DNA from: Pseudomonas kribbensis
GTDB taxonomy: Bacteria > Pseudomonadota > Gammaproteobacteria > Pseudomonadales > Pseudomonadaceae
Assembly: GCF_003352185.1 (NCBI RefSeq)
Contig: NZ_CP029608.1
Location: forward strand, 2,418,001-2,482,000
Direction: 5' to 3'
Length of the DNA stretch: 64,000 nt
Below the pieces are notes generated by a model, which saw only the letters and a program-made list of their open reading frames with translations, was not told where the DNA came from and did no database searches. Shown in pieces: positions 56,022 through 64,000 of this stretch (its first letter is position 1; each line of letters begins with the position of its first letter). Position numbers and translations under genes: made by a program.

Positions 56022-56847
56022 CCCGATACTGCCCCGGCGTCACCGCCAGATGCTGCTTGAACGCCCGCTGAAAATGCGCCTGATCGGCAAACCCCGCCTC
56101 CAGCGCCACATCCGCAATCAACTGCCCGCGCCGCAAACACTCACGGGCAAACTGAATACGCTGGTTGACCAGAAACGCGTGGGGCGTCATGCCGAAGTGC
56201 TGTTTGAAGGCGCGGATCAGGTAGGACGGTGACAGCTCGGCAGCGGCGCAAATGTCGTCGAGGCTGAGCAGGTCAGTGCAGTGCCGGCGGATGAAGTCGG
56301 CGGCACGTTCGAGTTTGAAGTTTGGCTCGCGCAACGGTTGTTCGATGGGGTTCAGGCGCTGTTGCAGCTCACTGAAAAACTCCACGGCGGCGCTCTGTTT
56401 GCGCAGCACATCTTGCTGAGCGTCGACCAATACCGCGTACAACGCATTCAAGTCGTCAAACAGGCGAACGTCATTCAAATGGGTATCGGAAAATCGCCGA
56501 AACTCAAGCTCCGCACTGAATCCCAACTGATGCTGCAGATCCGTCAGCCACGGCGTTTCCACATACAGCATCAGATACGACCACGGCTGATCGTCGATCG
56601 GATTACACGCGTGCACATCCCCCGGATTCATCAGCACCACGGTGCCGGCCGTCACTTCGAACGATGATTGTTCGTGCACATAGGTGCTGCGCCCGGCGGT
56701 GATCGCACCGATGGAAAAATGCGCGTGGGAATGTCGGGAATAACAGACCTCGCGCCCATCGGCGATGGCCCGGGCCTCGATGAAGGGCAGGGCGTCGTCG
56801 CGCCAGAAGCGCGGAGCTTGTTCGGGGTTTTTGGCGGCAACTTTCAT
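56017..56847 (-). CDS. AraC-family regulator with N-terminal cupin-type sensor
   Basis: A 276-residue protein. The sensor domain (about 20-110) contains HSHAHFSIGAITAGRSTYV and PGDVHACNP, as in AraC-binding cupins. Two HTH segments follow (SLDDICAAAELSPSYLIRAFKQHF and LIADVALEAGFADQAHFQRAFKQHL). The start at 56847 is used; the upstream extension to 57057 runs into the VOC gene. No target is obvious. Confidence 0.88.
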   Translation of the reverse strand: MKVAAKNPEQAPRFWRDDALPFIEARAIADGREVCYSRHSHAHFSIGAITAGRSTYVHEQSSFEVTAGTVVLMNPGDVHACNPIDDQPWSYLMLYVETPWLTDLQHQLGFSAELEFRRFSDTHLNDVRLFDDLNALYAVLVDAQQDVLRKQSAAVEFFSELQQRLNPIEQPLREPNFKLERAADFIRRHCTDLLSLDDICAAAELSPSYLIRAFKQHFGMTPHAFLVNQRIQFARECLRRGQLIADVALEAGFADQAHFQRAFKQHLAVTPGQYRG

Positions 56848-56882
56848 TGTTGGGGTTCTCGGCAGGCCAGTGCCCGAGTGTA

Positions 56883-57386
56883 TTAGCTCTGGCCGGCGAA
56901 GGCTCGCTCCAGTTCGGCGATGTCGAGTTTTTTCATTCCGAGCATGGCCTGCATCGCCCGTTGGGCCTTGGTCTGGTCGGCGTCGGTCATCATGTGCATG
57001 AAGGCTACCGGCACGATCTGCCACGACACGCCGAACTTGTCCTTGAGCCAGCCGCATTGCTGCGCCTCCACCGGGCCGCCGGCGCTGAGGTTGCCCCAGA
57101 AATGGTCAACTTCCTCCTGGTTCTGGCAATTGACCTGAAACGAAATCGCCTCATTGAACTTGAACATTGGCCCGCCATTGAGCCCGGTGAAAGTGTGGCC
57201 GTCGAGTTCGAAACTGACGGTCATCACCGAGCCTTCCGGGCGGCCGTGAAACTCCTGGCCGGCCTTGCCGTAGTGGGTGACGGCGGTGATTTTCGAGTGG
57301 TCGAAGATCGAGCAGTAAAACTTCGCCGCCGCCTCGGCCTGATCGTCGAACCACAGGCACGGAGTCAGTTTTTGAAAGCGTTGCAT
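56883..57386 (-). CDS. VOC-superfamily protein (PhnB/3-demethylubiquinone-like)
   Basis: A 167-residue protein starting MQRFQKLTPCLWFDDQAEAA, with FYCSIFDHSKITAVTHYG, FELDGHTFTGLNGGPMFKF and WLKDKFGVSWQIVPV. This is the PhnB-like subgroup, which usually has no known substrate. It is upstream of the AraC gene on the same strand (35 bp), possibly co-transcribed. Confidence 0.85.
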   Translation of the reverse strand: MQRFQKLTPCLWFDDQAEAAAKFYCSIFDHSKITAVTHYGKAGQEFHGRPEGSVMTVSFELDGHTFTGLNGGPMFKFNEAISFQVNCQNQEEVDHFWGNLSAGGPVEAQQCGWLKDKFGVSWQIVPVAFMHMMTDADQTKAQRAMQAMLGMKKLDIAELERAFAGQS

Positions 57387-57494
57387 GGCAGTCTTCCTCG
57401 GCAGGTTGGACACGCTGGATTAATAGCGTAGTCAGTCTGTGCCCGGCTGGCGGTGTCGCGGATCGATGGTTGAATGCAGTGAAGAAGGAATGTA

Positions 57495-57551
57495 GTCGTA
57501 TTGACTTTGTGGTTTGTCAAAATGACTCATTTGTGTTTGTGTCAAATTGAC
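57495..57551 (+). promoter_or_regulatory. three putative NorR enhancer sites (GT-N7-AC)
   Basis: Three near-identical 11-mers, GTCGTATTGAC (57495-57505), GTCAAAATGAC (57516-57526) and GTCAAATTGAC (57541-57551), each fit the GT(N7)AC core recognised by the NO-sensing activator NorR/FhpR. Three such sites upstream of a sigma-54 promoter is the arrangement known for norVW and fhp. norR and fhp are not in this window. Confidence 0.7.
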
Positions 57552-57592
57552 TCGTTGTTTCGCAAGTGACTGATATTTCTGGGCTAATTATC

Positions 57593-57607
57593 TGGCATGC
57601 AAGTTGA
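57593..57607 (+). promoter_or_regulatory. sigma-54 promoter (-24/-12) for ppyR-nnrS
   Basis: TGGCATGCAAGTTGA matches the -24/-12 consensus TGGCAC-N5-TTGC at the key GG, with correct 12-base spacing to the second G, and differs at the last base. It lies 42-56 bp before the ppyR start, directly downstream of the three GT-N7-AC sites. Confidence 0.65.
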
Positions 57608-57648
57608 ATTGCCTTACGTACAAACTGATCCGCTCAGGAGTACGAAAC

Positions 57649-57897
57649 ATGTTCACTTTCTTCGAGAGTCCGCTGAACGTTCTGCACCTGTCGAGCAAAA
57701 TGCTCGTCGCCGGTCTGGTCATGTTGCTGGCCGGGATCTACGGCGCTTATCTGTATCAGGGCCACATTCCGATTGCGCTGCTGGTGGCGATGCACGCCAT
57801 GACCATCGTCGGTCCGACGCTGATCAAGATCGGCTATGTGATGCGTTTGCTGTCGCAATATCGACTGGCCCGGTTCCCTGTCATGGCGGTGGCCTGA
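57649..57897 (+). CDS. ppyR: PpyR-like transmembrane protein
   Basis: An 82-residue membrane protein with two or three hydrophobic helices (MLVAGLVMLLAGIYGAYLY and IPIALLVAMHAMTIVG). PpyR of P. aeruginosa, linked to psl and pyoverdine expression, lies next to an NnrS gene as here, which supports the name. Start at 57649 after AGGAG. It overlaps nothing but is only 1 bp before nnrS, so both share the putative NorR/sigma-54 promoter. Confidence 0.7.
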   Translation: MFTFFESPLNVLHLSSKMLVAGLVMLLAGIYGAYLYQGHIPIALLVAMHAMTIVGPTLIKIGYVMRLLSQYRLARFPVMAVA

Positions 57898-57898
57898 G

Positions 57899-59053
57899 AT
57901 GCGCAGACTCGCCGCAGCACCTGTGTTCAGCCTGGGTTTTCGGCCGCTGTTTCTGGCCGGTGCCGGATTCGCCGCGCTGGCGATTCTGATCTGGGGCTTG
58001 TGGCTATACGGTCACTGGTTCGACCCGCAACCGGCGGGCGGCATGCTCGCCTGGCATCGGCATGAAATGCCGTTCGGTTTCGCGGCGGCGATCGTTGCCG
58101 GGTTTCTGCTGACGGCGGTGCCCAACTGGACGGGGATTCCCGGCGTGCGCGGCGGGGCGTTGATTGCGTTGGTGATCGTCTGGTTGCTCGGGCGAGTGGC
58201 TTGGTGGATGCCGTTGCCCGTTGCATTGATTCTCGCGCTGCAATGGGCCTTTCTGCCCTTGCTGGCGGTGCTGCTGGCACGGGATCTGATCGCTGCGGGC
58301 AAGCGCGATAACTACCCGATTGTGCTGGTGCTCGCGCTGATAGCGGGTTGTCAGGCACTGACCTTGATTGGCCTGTTCAACGATGACACCGGTTTGCAGC
58401 GCCAAGGCGTGCTGGGCGCGTTGTGGCTGATTGCGGCGCTGATGACTGTGATCGGCGGACGGGTGATTCCGTTCTTCATCCAGCGAGGCTTGAACCGTCC
58501 ATCGGCGCCGGCCGCCCATCCGCTACCCACGCGGTTGCTGTTGGTCGGCAGTCTGCTGACGGCGATCACGTTTGCGACGGGTCTTAACGATGTGCTCCGG
58601 CCGTGGCTGGCAGCGCTGTTTGCGCTCACCGGCAGTTTGCAGATACTGCGGCTGATCCGCTGGCATGATCGCGGGATGTGGCGGGTGCCGCTGCTCTGGT
58701 CGTTGTACCTGGCTTACGGGTGGATGGCGCTGGCGATCTGGGCCATGGCGGCGTGGCATCTGGGGCTGCTTGGTCAGCAAAGTCTGGCGACCCATGCGCT
58801 GGCGGTTGGCGGGGTAGGCGGGTTGATTCTGGCGATGATTGCGCGGGTCAGCCTCGGCCACACCGGGCGGCTGTTGCAGCCACCGAAAGCCGTGGTGCTG
58901 GGCTTTGCATTGGTGTTGATCGCGGCGGGTTGCCGGGTGTTGCTGGTGCCGTTTTCCGGTCTGGGACTGGGGTTGTCCGTGGTGCTCTGGTGTGCGGCTT
59001 TTGTTTTGTTTTTACGGCATTACACCGCGATTCTGCTCAAGCCGAGGCTGTAG
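57899..59053 (+). CDS. nnrS: NnrS family heme-copper membrane protein
   Basis: A 384-residue integral membrane protein with about twelve helices. VFSLGFRPLFLAGAGFAALAI at the N terminus, WHRHEMPFGFAAAIVAGFLL (histidines as heme/copper ligands) and RVSLGHTGRLL match NnrS, which protects cells from nitric oxide stress. The upstream NorR-like sites agree with NO control. Translation is probably coupled to ppyR. Confidence 0.9.
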   Translation: MRRLAAAPVFSLGFRPLFLAGAGFAALAILIWGLWLYGHWFDPQPAGGMLAWHRHEMPFGFAAAIVAGFLLTAVPNWTGIPGVRGGALIALVIVWLLGRVAWWMPLPVALILALQWAFLPLLAVLLARDLIAAGKRDNYPIVLVLALIAGCQALTLIGLFNDDTGLQRQGVLGALWLIAALMTVIGGRVIPFFIQRGLNRPSAPAAHPLPTRLLLVGSLLTAITFATGLNDVLRPWLAALFALTGSLQILRLIRWHDRGMWRVPLLWSLYLAYGWMALAIWAMAAWHLGLLGQQSLATHALAVGGVGGLILAMIARVSLGHTGRLLQPPKAVVLGFALVLIAAGCRVLLVPFSGLGLGLSVVLWCAAFVLFLRHYTAILLKPRL

Positions 59054-59058
59054 CTTTT

Positions 59059-59730
59059 TCAGCCACGAAGCTCGGCAATCATCAACAACGACTGTGGCAC
59101 GGGGCTTTGCGGATGCTGCGGCTCGCGCAGGCTGGTCAACTGAAACCCGGCCATGTCCAGCGCATTCAGCCAACTGGACAGGGTGCGGAAATACCACGGC
59201 ATCGGCTGCCACTGGCCTTTGAAGCCGTCGAAGGTTTCCTCCCGCCAGCCATCCTGATAATCACCGGCGGCCACCGACCATGGATGCAGCGTCTGGATCA
59301 CCAGCGCGCCGCCGGGGGCGAGCAGGGCGTTCATGGCGGCGAGCAGCGGGATGATGTCCTGATGCAGCAGGGAGAAGTTGGCGCAGATCAGGTCGTAATC
59401 GCGGCCTATATCGACCTTCGCCTCAACCAGCTCTTCGTAGCTGGCGACATGCACCGGCGATGAACCGGCCACCCGCGCGGCCTCGGCCAGCGTGGCATCA
59501 CCATCCGCGCCGACCGCTTCGATCCCGCGTTCAGCCAGCGCCCGCAACAGCCAGCCTTCGCCGCATCCCAGATCGAGCACGCGCTCCGGCTGGCGCCCCA
59601 TCACCGCCAACAGAATCGCCTGATCGGTGACTTGTTGGCGGCTTTCGATGGCGCCACTGCGGATGGCTTCGGTCCAGGCCTGAGCGTTGTGGCTCCAGCT
59701 CTGCAAAAGGATGGATTCAGGCGAGGACAT
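59059..59730 (-). CDS. class I SAM-dependent methyltransferase
   Basis: A 223-residue methyltransferase with motif I RVLDLGCGEGWLLRAL, then AVGADGDATL and LICANFSLLHQDIIPLLAAM. C-terminal text WSVAAGDYQDGWREETF and PMPWYFRTLSSWLNAL is that of a common Pseudomonas small-molecule methyltransferase of unknown substrate. It lies 37 bp downstream of the diguanylate cyclase gene. Start at 59730 (MSSPES). Confidence 0.85.
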   Translation of the reverse strand: MSSPESILLQSWSHNAQAWTEAIRSGAIESRQQVTDQAILLAVMGRQPERVLDLGCGEGWLLRALAERGIEAVGADGDATLAEAARVAGSSPVHVASYEELVEAKVDIGRDYDLICANFSLLHQDIIPLLAAMNALLAPGGALVIQTLHPWSVAAGDYQDGWREETFDGFKGQWQPMPWYFRTLSSWLNALDMAGFQLTSLREPQHPQSPVPQSLLMIAELRG

Positions 59731-59767
59731 GACGAACTCCAAGAAAGCGGGTGCAGGCAAGGATAGG

Positions 59768-60916
59768 TCAGGTGCAGTCCGCCAGACGAATCCGGTTGCG
59801 TCCGCCGCGCTTGGATTCGTAGAGCGCGCTGTCACCCTGTTCGATCAATGCCGCGAGGCTGGCCGGTGGCTGGTCGAACACCTTGGCGCCGATGCTCAGC
59901 GTTACCGCTTCCGGGGTGACGTAGGACTGAGAGGTCATCTGCTGAAACTGCTCACGCAGCTCGCTGCCCAGCACCATGATCTGTTCGTGGGAAGCATCGC
60001 CCAGCAACATGACGAATTCATCACCGCCCAGCCTTGCCGCCAGCGCGCCCTGAGGCAGCTGCGAGCGGATCATTTCGCTGAGCGAGATCAGCAGGCGGTC
60101 GCCGGCCGTGTGGCCATACAGATCGTTGATCAATTTGAAGTTGTCGATGTCGATCAGCAGCAGGGCGCCGGGGCGGGCGCTGGAGACTTGATCGAGCAGG
60201 CGCGGCGCGTGGACTTCGAGGGCGCGGCGGTTGTACAGCGCGGTCAGCGGATCCCGGGCGGCCAGTTCGGCGATCTGTTTTTCCCGGCGGTAACGCTCGG
60301 TGCCGGTCATCGACAGCGCGATCAGCATGATTGCCATCGCGCCTTCGACCAGGGAAATCTGGATGATCGTGCCGCGAAACGCCGCCAGGTCGATCAGCGT
60401 GCCCGGGAGCACCGCCGTAATTGCCTTGGCAAAATAAAACAGCCCGTGAATCAACAGCACATAACGCAGTTGCACGGCGCCGATGCTCAGCGACTTGCCG
60501 TGCGGGCGCAGCAACAGACTGGCTCGCAGCATCAACGCGGCAATTAGCAGCGAGTTGGCCACCAGCATGATCTTCGACCACGAGGGATCTTCCGGTAACA
60601 GCAGCAACGCCAGCCACACGAGGAACATCAAGTACCAGGCTCGCGACAACGACCGCCGGGTAAACCGCGCGACGCCCAGCAGGAACAGCCAGTGCGCAAC
60701 GACCAGCAAACCGTTGGCGAACCAGATGCCGATCAGCGGATAACCGTTGGCGCGCAACAGGGCCAGACTCGAGCCGACGGTGATGGTGGCGAAACCGGCG
60801 CTCCAGAACAGCAATGAGGATTCGCGGATGCTGCGCCATTCGACCGCCAGGTAAAGGGCGGCCGCCGCTGCCAGGGCGGTGGAAATGGTCAACATCGTAA
60901 GGGGGTCGAGCGCCAT
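59768..60916 (-). CDS. membrane-bound GGDEF diguanylate cyclase
   Basis: A 382-residue protein with about six N-terminal transmembrane helices (residues 1-190) and a C-terminal GGDEF domain (about 215-380). The active-site motif GGDEF is intact (RLGGDEFVMLLGD), and DPLTALYNRRAL marks the domain start. The position five residues before the motif lacks the RxxD inhibitory site, so product feedback is unlikely. It should make c-di-GMP at the membrane; the signal sensed is unknown. Start at 60916 (MALDP). Confidence 0.9.
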   Translation of the reverse strand: MALDPLTMLTISTALAAAAALYLAVEWRSIRESSLLFWSAGFATITVGSSLALLRANGYPLIGIWFANGLLVVAHWLFLLGVARFTRRSLSRAWYLMFLVWLALLLLPEDPSWSKIMLVANSLLIAALMLRASLLLRPHGKSLSIGAVQLRYVLLIHGLFYFAKAITAVLPGTLIDLAAFRGTIIQISLVEGAMAIMLIALSMTGTERYRREKQIAELAARDPLTALYNRRALEVHAPRLLDQVSSARPGALLLIDIDNFKLINDLYGHTAGDRLLISLSEMIRSQLPQGALAARLGGDEFVMLLGDASHEQIMVLGSELREQFQQMTSQSYVTPEAVTLSIGAKVFDQPPASLAALIEQGDSALYESKRGGRNRIRLADCT

Positions 60917-61023
60917 GAAGGGAGTGGTCTGTCTGAATGGTGGTAATGGGCCACGATTGTAAGCGTTCCCCCATTGCGCTGCTATTTTCACTCACCGGAT
61001 ATTCCATTTGCGGGAGGTGTGCC

Positions 61024-61416
61024 ATGGATCGACTGACGGGCGGTTGTCTGTGCGGCGCGGTGCGGATCGAAACGGCGGGCCGACCCTGGCGGGTTGGCGT
61101 TTGCCATTGTCTGGATTGCCGCAAACACCATGGCGCGCTGTTTGCGTCGGCGGCGATCTTTCCGGCGGAGGCGGTGACCATCACCGGCGAAACCCGTGAT
61201 TACGACGGGCGGTTTTTCTGCCCGCGCTGCGGGTCGTCGGTGTTCGGGCGCAGTGGTGATGAAATCGAGGTCAGTCTCGGCGCGCTGGATGCGCCCGATC
61301 AGTTACAGCCGACTTATGAACTCTGGACGGTGCGGCGCGAGTCGTGGCTGCCGGCGTTTCCATTGGCCAGACACTATGTGGGTAATCGCGAGGGGGCGGG
61401 GAGAACCGAAGAGTAG
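61024..61416 (+). CDS. GFA-family zinc protein
   Basis: A 130-residue GFA/CENP-V fold protein starting MDRLTGGCLCGAVRIE, with zinc cysteines in VCHCLDCRKHHGALF and FCPRCGSSVFGR. GGGAGG precedes the ATG. Divergent from the cyclase gene. No specific substrate known. Confidence 0.85.
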   Translation: MDRLTGGCLCGAVRIETAGRPWRVGVCHCLDCRKHHGALFASAAIFPAEAVTITGETRDYDGRFFCPRCGSSVFGRSGDEIEVSLGALDAPDQLQPTYELWTVRRESWLPAFPLARHYVGNREGAGRTEE

Positions 61417-61454
61417 CCGGGGGCAGGTATCGCACCTGACCCCGGCCAATAAAA

Positions 61455-62285
61455 TCAGCCGCGAATAAAGGCCAGCAAATCCGCGTTGATCGTCGGCGCC
61501 TCGGTAGTCGGCATGCCGTGAGGGAAGCCCGGATAAATCTTCAGCGTGCTGTTCTTCAGCAGTTTGGCGGAGAGCACACCGGAGTCTTCATACGGAACGA
61601 TCTGGTCGTCATCGCCGTGCATCACCAGCACCGGGATCGAAATACCTTTCAGGTCTTCGGTGAAGTCGGTCTGTGAGAACGCCACGATCCCATCATAGTG
61701 CGCCTTGGCGCCGCCCATCATGCCCTGACGCCACCAGTTGAGCACGACGGGTTCCGAAGGCTTGGCCCCCGGCCGGTTGTAGCCATAGAACGGACCGGCC
61801 GGCACATCGTGATAGAACTGCGCACGATTGGCCGCCAATTGGGCCTGAAGATCGTCGAACACCGACTTCGGCAGACCACCCGGATTGCTCTCGGTTTTCA
61901 CCATGAGGGGCGGCACGGCACTGATGATTGCGGCTTTGGAAACCCTATCCTCGCCATGCCGGGCGATGTAATGGATGACTTCGCCGCCACCGGTGGAGTG
62001 GCCGACATGCACGGCTTTCTGCGTCCCCAGATGATTGACCACCGCCGCCACGTCGTCAGCGTAGTGATCCATGTCGTGGCCGTCCCAGACCTGGCTCGAA
62101 CGCCCGTGACCGCGTCGGTCGTGGGCCACGACCCGGAAGCCCTGGGCGAGGAAGAACAGCATCTGCGCATCCCAATCGTCCGCGCTGAGCGGCCAGCCAT
62201 GATGGAAGTGGATCACCGGGGCGTCTTTCGGACCCCAGTCCTTGTAGAAGATTTCGACGCCGTCTTTCGTTGTGACATAGCCCAT
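61455..62285 (-). CDS. alpha/beta hydrolase (non-heme chloroperoxidase-like)
   Basis: A 276-residue hydrolase. Oxyanion-hole [11 protein letters not shown], nucleophile elbow [10 protein letters not shown] (Ser), acid in [14 protein letters not shown], and histidine in FPHGMPTT fit the esterase/chloroperoxidase group. Start at 62285 (MGYVTTKDG). It is divergent from the ADC-family gene; both have MerR-type promoters with 19-bp spacers in the shared region. Confidence 0.88.
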   Translation of the reverse strand: MGYVTTKDGVEIFYKDWGPKDAPVIHFHHGWPLSADDWDAQMLFFLAQGFRVVAHDRRGHGRSSQVWDGHDMDHYADDVAAVVNHLGTQKAVHVGHSTGGGEVIHYIARHGEDRVSKAAIISAVPPLMVKTESNPGGLPKSVFDDLQAQLAANRAQFYHDVPAGPFYGYNRPGAKPSEPVVLNWWRQGMMGGAKAHYDGIVAFSQTDFTEDLKGISIPVLVMHGDDDQIVPYEDSGVLSAKLLKNSTLKIYPGFPHGMPTTEAPTINADLLAFIRG

Positions 62286-62345
62286 GTTCGCTACTCCTGG
62301 AAAATGCGGAACGGAAACGTGAAGGGGGGAAGACAAGCGTTATGA

Positions 62346-62376
62346 ACTCTAGGATTGAAGTGCGCTTTAAGGTCAA
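62346..62376 (-). promoter_or_regulatory. MerR-type promoter for the alpha/beta hydrolase gene
   Basis: On the minus strand TTGACC (62371-62376) and TAGAGT (62346-62351) are separated by 19 bp, the stretched spacer typical of MerR-family promoters. The spacer carries a near-palindrome TTAAAGCGCACTTCAA. The right half of the intergenic region holds a sister promoter on the other strand. Confidence 0.6.
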
Positions 62377-62431
62377 ACAAGTTCCGAACGGTCATCGCTG
62401 GCGTGAATGGTGGGCCATAGCCGTTGTGCGC

Positions 62432-62462
62432 TTGACCTTAAAGTTTGGTTGAACCTTAGAGT
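62432..62462 (+). promoter_or_regulatory. MerR-type promoter for the ADC-family gene
   Basis: On the plus strand TTGACC (62432-62437) and TAGAGT (62457-62462) also have a 19-bp spacer, beginning with the same TTAAAG as the divergent promoter and ending GAACCT. This suggests one MerR-family activator for both genes. No MerR gene is in the window. Confidence 0.6.
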
Positions 62463-62512
62463 GGCGCTGACCGGCCACCTGCCGGGCCACTCATCGAGAA
62501 AGGTCAGCGAAC

Positions 62513-63412
62513 ATGAGCAAGCGCTTTACAGAAGTCGAATTCGGATCGCACAAGGTCGAGGTGCTGGAGGGCGGCTACTACGACCGTTTCCGCATGAACC
62601 CCGACCTCGACGAAGTGGCCCGGGACAAGGCCGCCGGCAACATCGACTTCTTCCGGCGCATTCCCAAGCAGCAGGTCGCGTCCAGAGTCGGGCCGACCTG
62701 GGCGCCGAACTTCTATTACCGATCCGGCAGCGTGCAGTTGCTGTTCCTCGCACCGCTGGACCGCTTGCGCGCCACGTTGCCGGCGCCGCTTGAGCCGCTG
62801 CGGGCGTTTCCCGGCTACGGGCTGGTGGCGCTGACGTTTTTCTCTTACTCGGTCTGCGATAACGATCCGTACGACGAAGTCTCCGTGGCGATTGTCGTGC
62901 GTCGCCCCGGCGCCCGTGGCTCCCACGCGCTGGAACTGATGGACGCCATGCGCCGACGCAGCTTCACCGCCCATGTGCTGGCGCTGCCGGTGAACACCGA
63001 AATCGCCCGGGTGCGCGGTGTGCACGGCTATCAACTGCCCAAATGGCGCGCCGACATCAACGTGAACATCGGCGCTAGCGTCAGTGCTCGCATCGAAGGG
63101 CACAAGGGCCTGCCGGACCTGGTACTGAAAGCGCCGCTGCCGACCCTGAAAAACGTCACCCCGCAATCACGCATGAACACCGCCACCATGATTCATCAGG
63201 TCGATGGCCTGTGGCACCAGAGCGTGGTGCAGAGCAACACACTATCCTTTGCCCAACGCCTGTTTCCCCGCGATGTGCAGCTGGATCGCAATGGCGGCCC
63301 GCTGAGCCAGTTGCTCGATGGCCTCGGGGCTTCGCGGATTCTGCGTCTGGACGTGATCAAGGACGCCCAGATCGTGCTCAACCTGCCGGTGCCGCTGACA
63401 GCACAGCCATGA
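62513..63412 (+). CDS. acetoacetate decarboxylase-family protein
   Basis: A 299-residue protein resembling the ADC fold family (PF06314-like), with FYYRSGSVQLLFLAP, GYGLVALTFFSYSV and GYQLPKWRADIN, where the lysine is a candidate Schiff-base residue. It has no signal peptide. I do not know its substrate. It starts 51 bp after the MerR-type -10 box. The neighbouring [2Fe-2S] gene begins 128 bp later. Confidence 0.75.
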   Translation: MSKRFTEVEFGSHKVEVLEGGYYDRFRMNPDLDEVARDKAAGNIDFFRRIPKQQVASRVGPTWAPNFYYRSGSVQLLFLAPLDRLRATLPAPLEPLRAFPGYGLVALTFFSYSVCDNDPYDEVSVAIVVRRPGARGSHALELMDAMRRRSFTAHVLALPVNTEIARVRGVHGYQLPKWRADINVNIGASVSARIEGHKGLPDLVLKAPLPTLKNVTPQSRMNTATMIHQVDGLWHQSVVQSNTLSFAQRLFPRDVQLDRNGGPLSQLLDGLGASRILRLDVIKDAQIVLNLPVPLTAQP

Positions 63413-63540
63413 CCGGTGGTCGCGGCGGCTGGTCGTCGGGGCAAAATGCGCTTAGCTGAAAGGGATAAGCCGAGGCGTGCACGGTATCGAATGCTGTCGC
63501 AACGCCCCTTCAGAACACCGTGAGTCTGAGGAAATCCCCG

Positions 63541-63996
63541 ATGCTGACCTTGAACATCAATGGCAAGGATCAGGAGCTCGATGTCCCCGCGGACATGCCG
63601 TTGCTCTGGGTTCTGCGCGATGTCGCGCACCTGACCGGCACCAAGTTCGGTTGTGGCATGGCCCAGTGTGGCGCGTGCACCGTACACGTCGATGGCGCAC
63701 CGCTGCGATCCTGCATCACCCCGACCACCGCTGTAGCCCATGGGCAGAAGATCCTCACCATCGAAGGTCTCTCGACCGACGGCTCGCACCCGGTGCAACA
63801 GGCCTGGGCCGAGCTGGACGTGGTGCAGTGTGGCTACTGCCAGTCCGGGCAGATCATGTCCGCCGCCGCGTTGCTGGCGAAAATCCCCAAACCCACCGAC
63901 AGCGACATCGATCAGGCGCTCTCCGGCAACATCTGCCGCTGCGGCACCTATCCAAGAATCCGCGCAGCGGTCAAACGTGCCGCCGACATCGGCTGA
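63541..63996 (+). CDS. [2Fe-2S] subunit of a xanthine dehydrogenase-family molybdoenzyme
   Basis: A 151-residue protein of the isoquinoline/aldehyde oxidoreductase small-subunit type. First cluster cysteines are in [18 protein letters not shown] with another in LRSC; the second cluster uses [10 protein letters not shown] and NICRCGTY. It has no Tat signal, unlike PaoA, so it is probably cytoplasmic or carried by its partner. The molybdenum subunit is expected just past the right edge. Start at 63541 after GAGGAAAT. Confidence 0.92.
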   Translation: MLTLNINGKDQELDVPADMPLLWVLRDVAHLTGTKFGCGMAQCGACTVHVDGAPLRSCITPTTAVAHGQKILTIEGLSTDGSHPVQQAWAELDVVQCGYCQSGQIMSAAALLAKIPKPTDSDIDQALSGNICRCGTYPRIRAAVKRAADIG

Positions 63997-64000
63997 GCGA

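Noticed and set aside
1..64000. tRNA, rRNA, CRISPR, insertion sequences, prophage
   Set aside because: None recognised by eye: no tRNA cloverleaf, no regular direct repeats with spacers, and no transposase or integrase motifs in any reading frame.

Overview
The window looks like chromosomal DNA of a fluorescent-group Pseudomonas. It has a high GC content, many LysR-type regulators, an OprD-family porin, Puu-type polyamine catabolism, a bphO-bphP phytochrome pair, ppyR-nnrS, a DUF6124 protein, and REP-type palindromes built on GTGGGAGC. I see no rRNA, tRNA, CRISPR array, transposase or prophage genes. About 69 protein genes are supported.

Layout. 0-4.3 kb: a LysR regulator divergent from an amidohydrolase, a DMT exporter and an OprD porin, probably a small uptake/catabolic unit. 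4.3-8.1 kb: paoABC, a periplasmic molybdenum aldehyde oxidoreductase. 8.3-11.4 kb: small unknown proteins, lipoproteins and thpR. 11.5-22 kb: a polyamine island with potGHIF uptake genes and puuD on one strand and puuA-puuC-puuB-puuR on the other. 22.3-23.3 kb: an AT-rich gene for a membrane-anchored PD-(D/E)XK protein. 23.5-28.9 kb: an operon of unknown function with three paralogous membrane/coiled-coil proteins (DUF6384-like), a long helical protein, a small protein and an upstream secreted Cys-repeat protein. 29-32.4 kb: a stand-alone HD protein, an AbrB-type membrane protein and a DeoR-type regulator. 32.5-35.2 kb: a second PuuB/PuuA-like pair. 35.6-42.1 kb: molybdenum cofactor genes (fdhD-moaC-moaD-moaE with chrA, and divergent moaB-moeA around a LysR regulator). 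42.1-46.9 kb: MipA, GFA, LysR, agmatine deiminase and a second polyamine-binding protein. 47-49.5 kb: alkylation repair (AlkA-like glycosylase, Ada). 49.6-55.3 kb: VOC, LysE exporters, heme oxygenase, bacteriophytochrome and PfpI. 55.3-57.4 kb: a structured leader before a DUF6124 gene, then AraC and VOC genes. 57.5-59.1 kb: ppyR-nnrS behind what looks like a NorR/sigma-54 promoter. 59-64 kb: methyltransferase, diguanylate cyclase, GFA protein, alpha/beta hydrolase, an ADC-family protein and a [2Fe-2S] subunit at the right edge.

Functional links. Polyamine genes occur in three places (uptake plus gamma-glutamyl pathway, a second oxidase/synthetase pair, and agmatine deiminase plus binding protein). 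Molybdoenzyme genes (paoABC and the edge [2Fe-2S] subunit) share the window with the Mo-cofactor genes they would need. The least explained parts are the 23.5-28.9 kb operon, the AT-rich membrane nuclease-like gene, the RNA-like leader at 55.3 kb and the paired MerR-type promoters at 62.4 kb.
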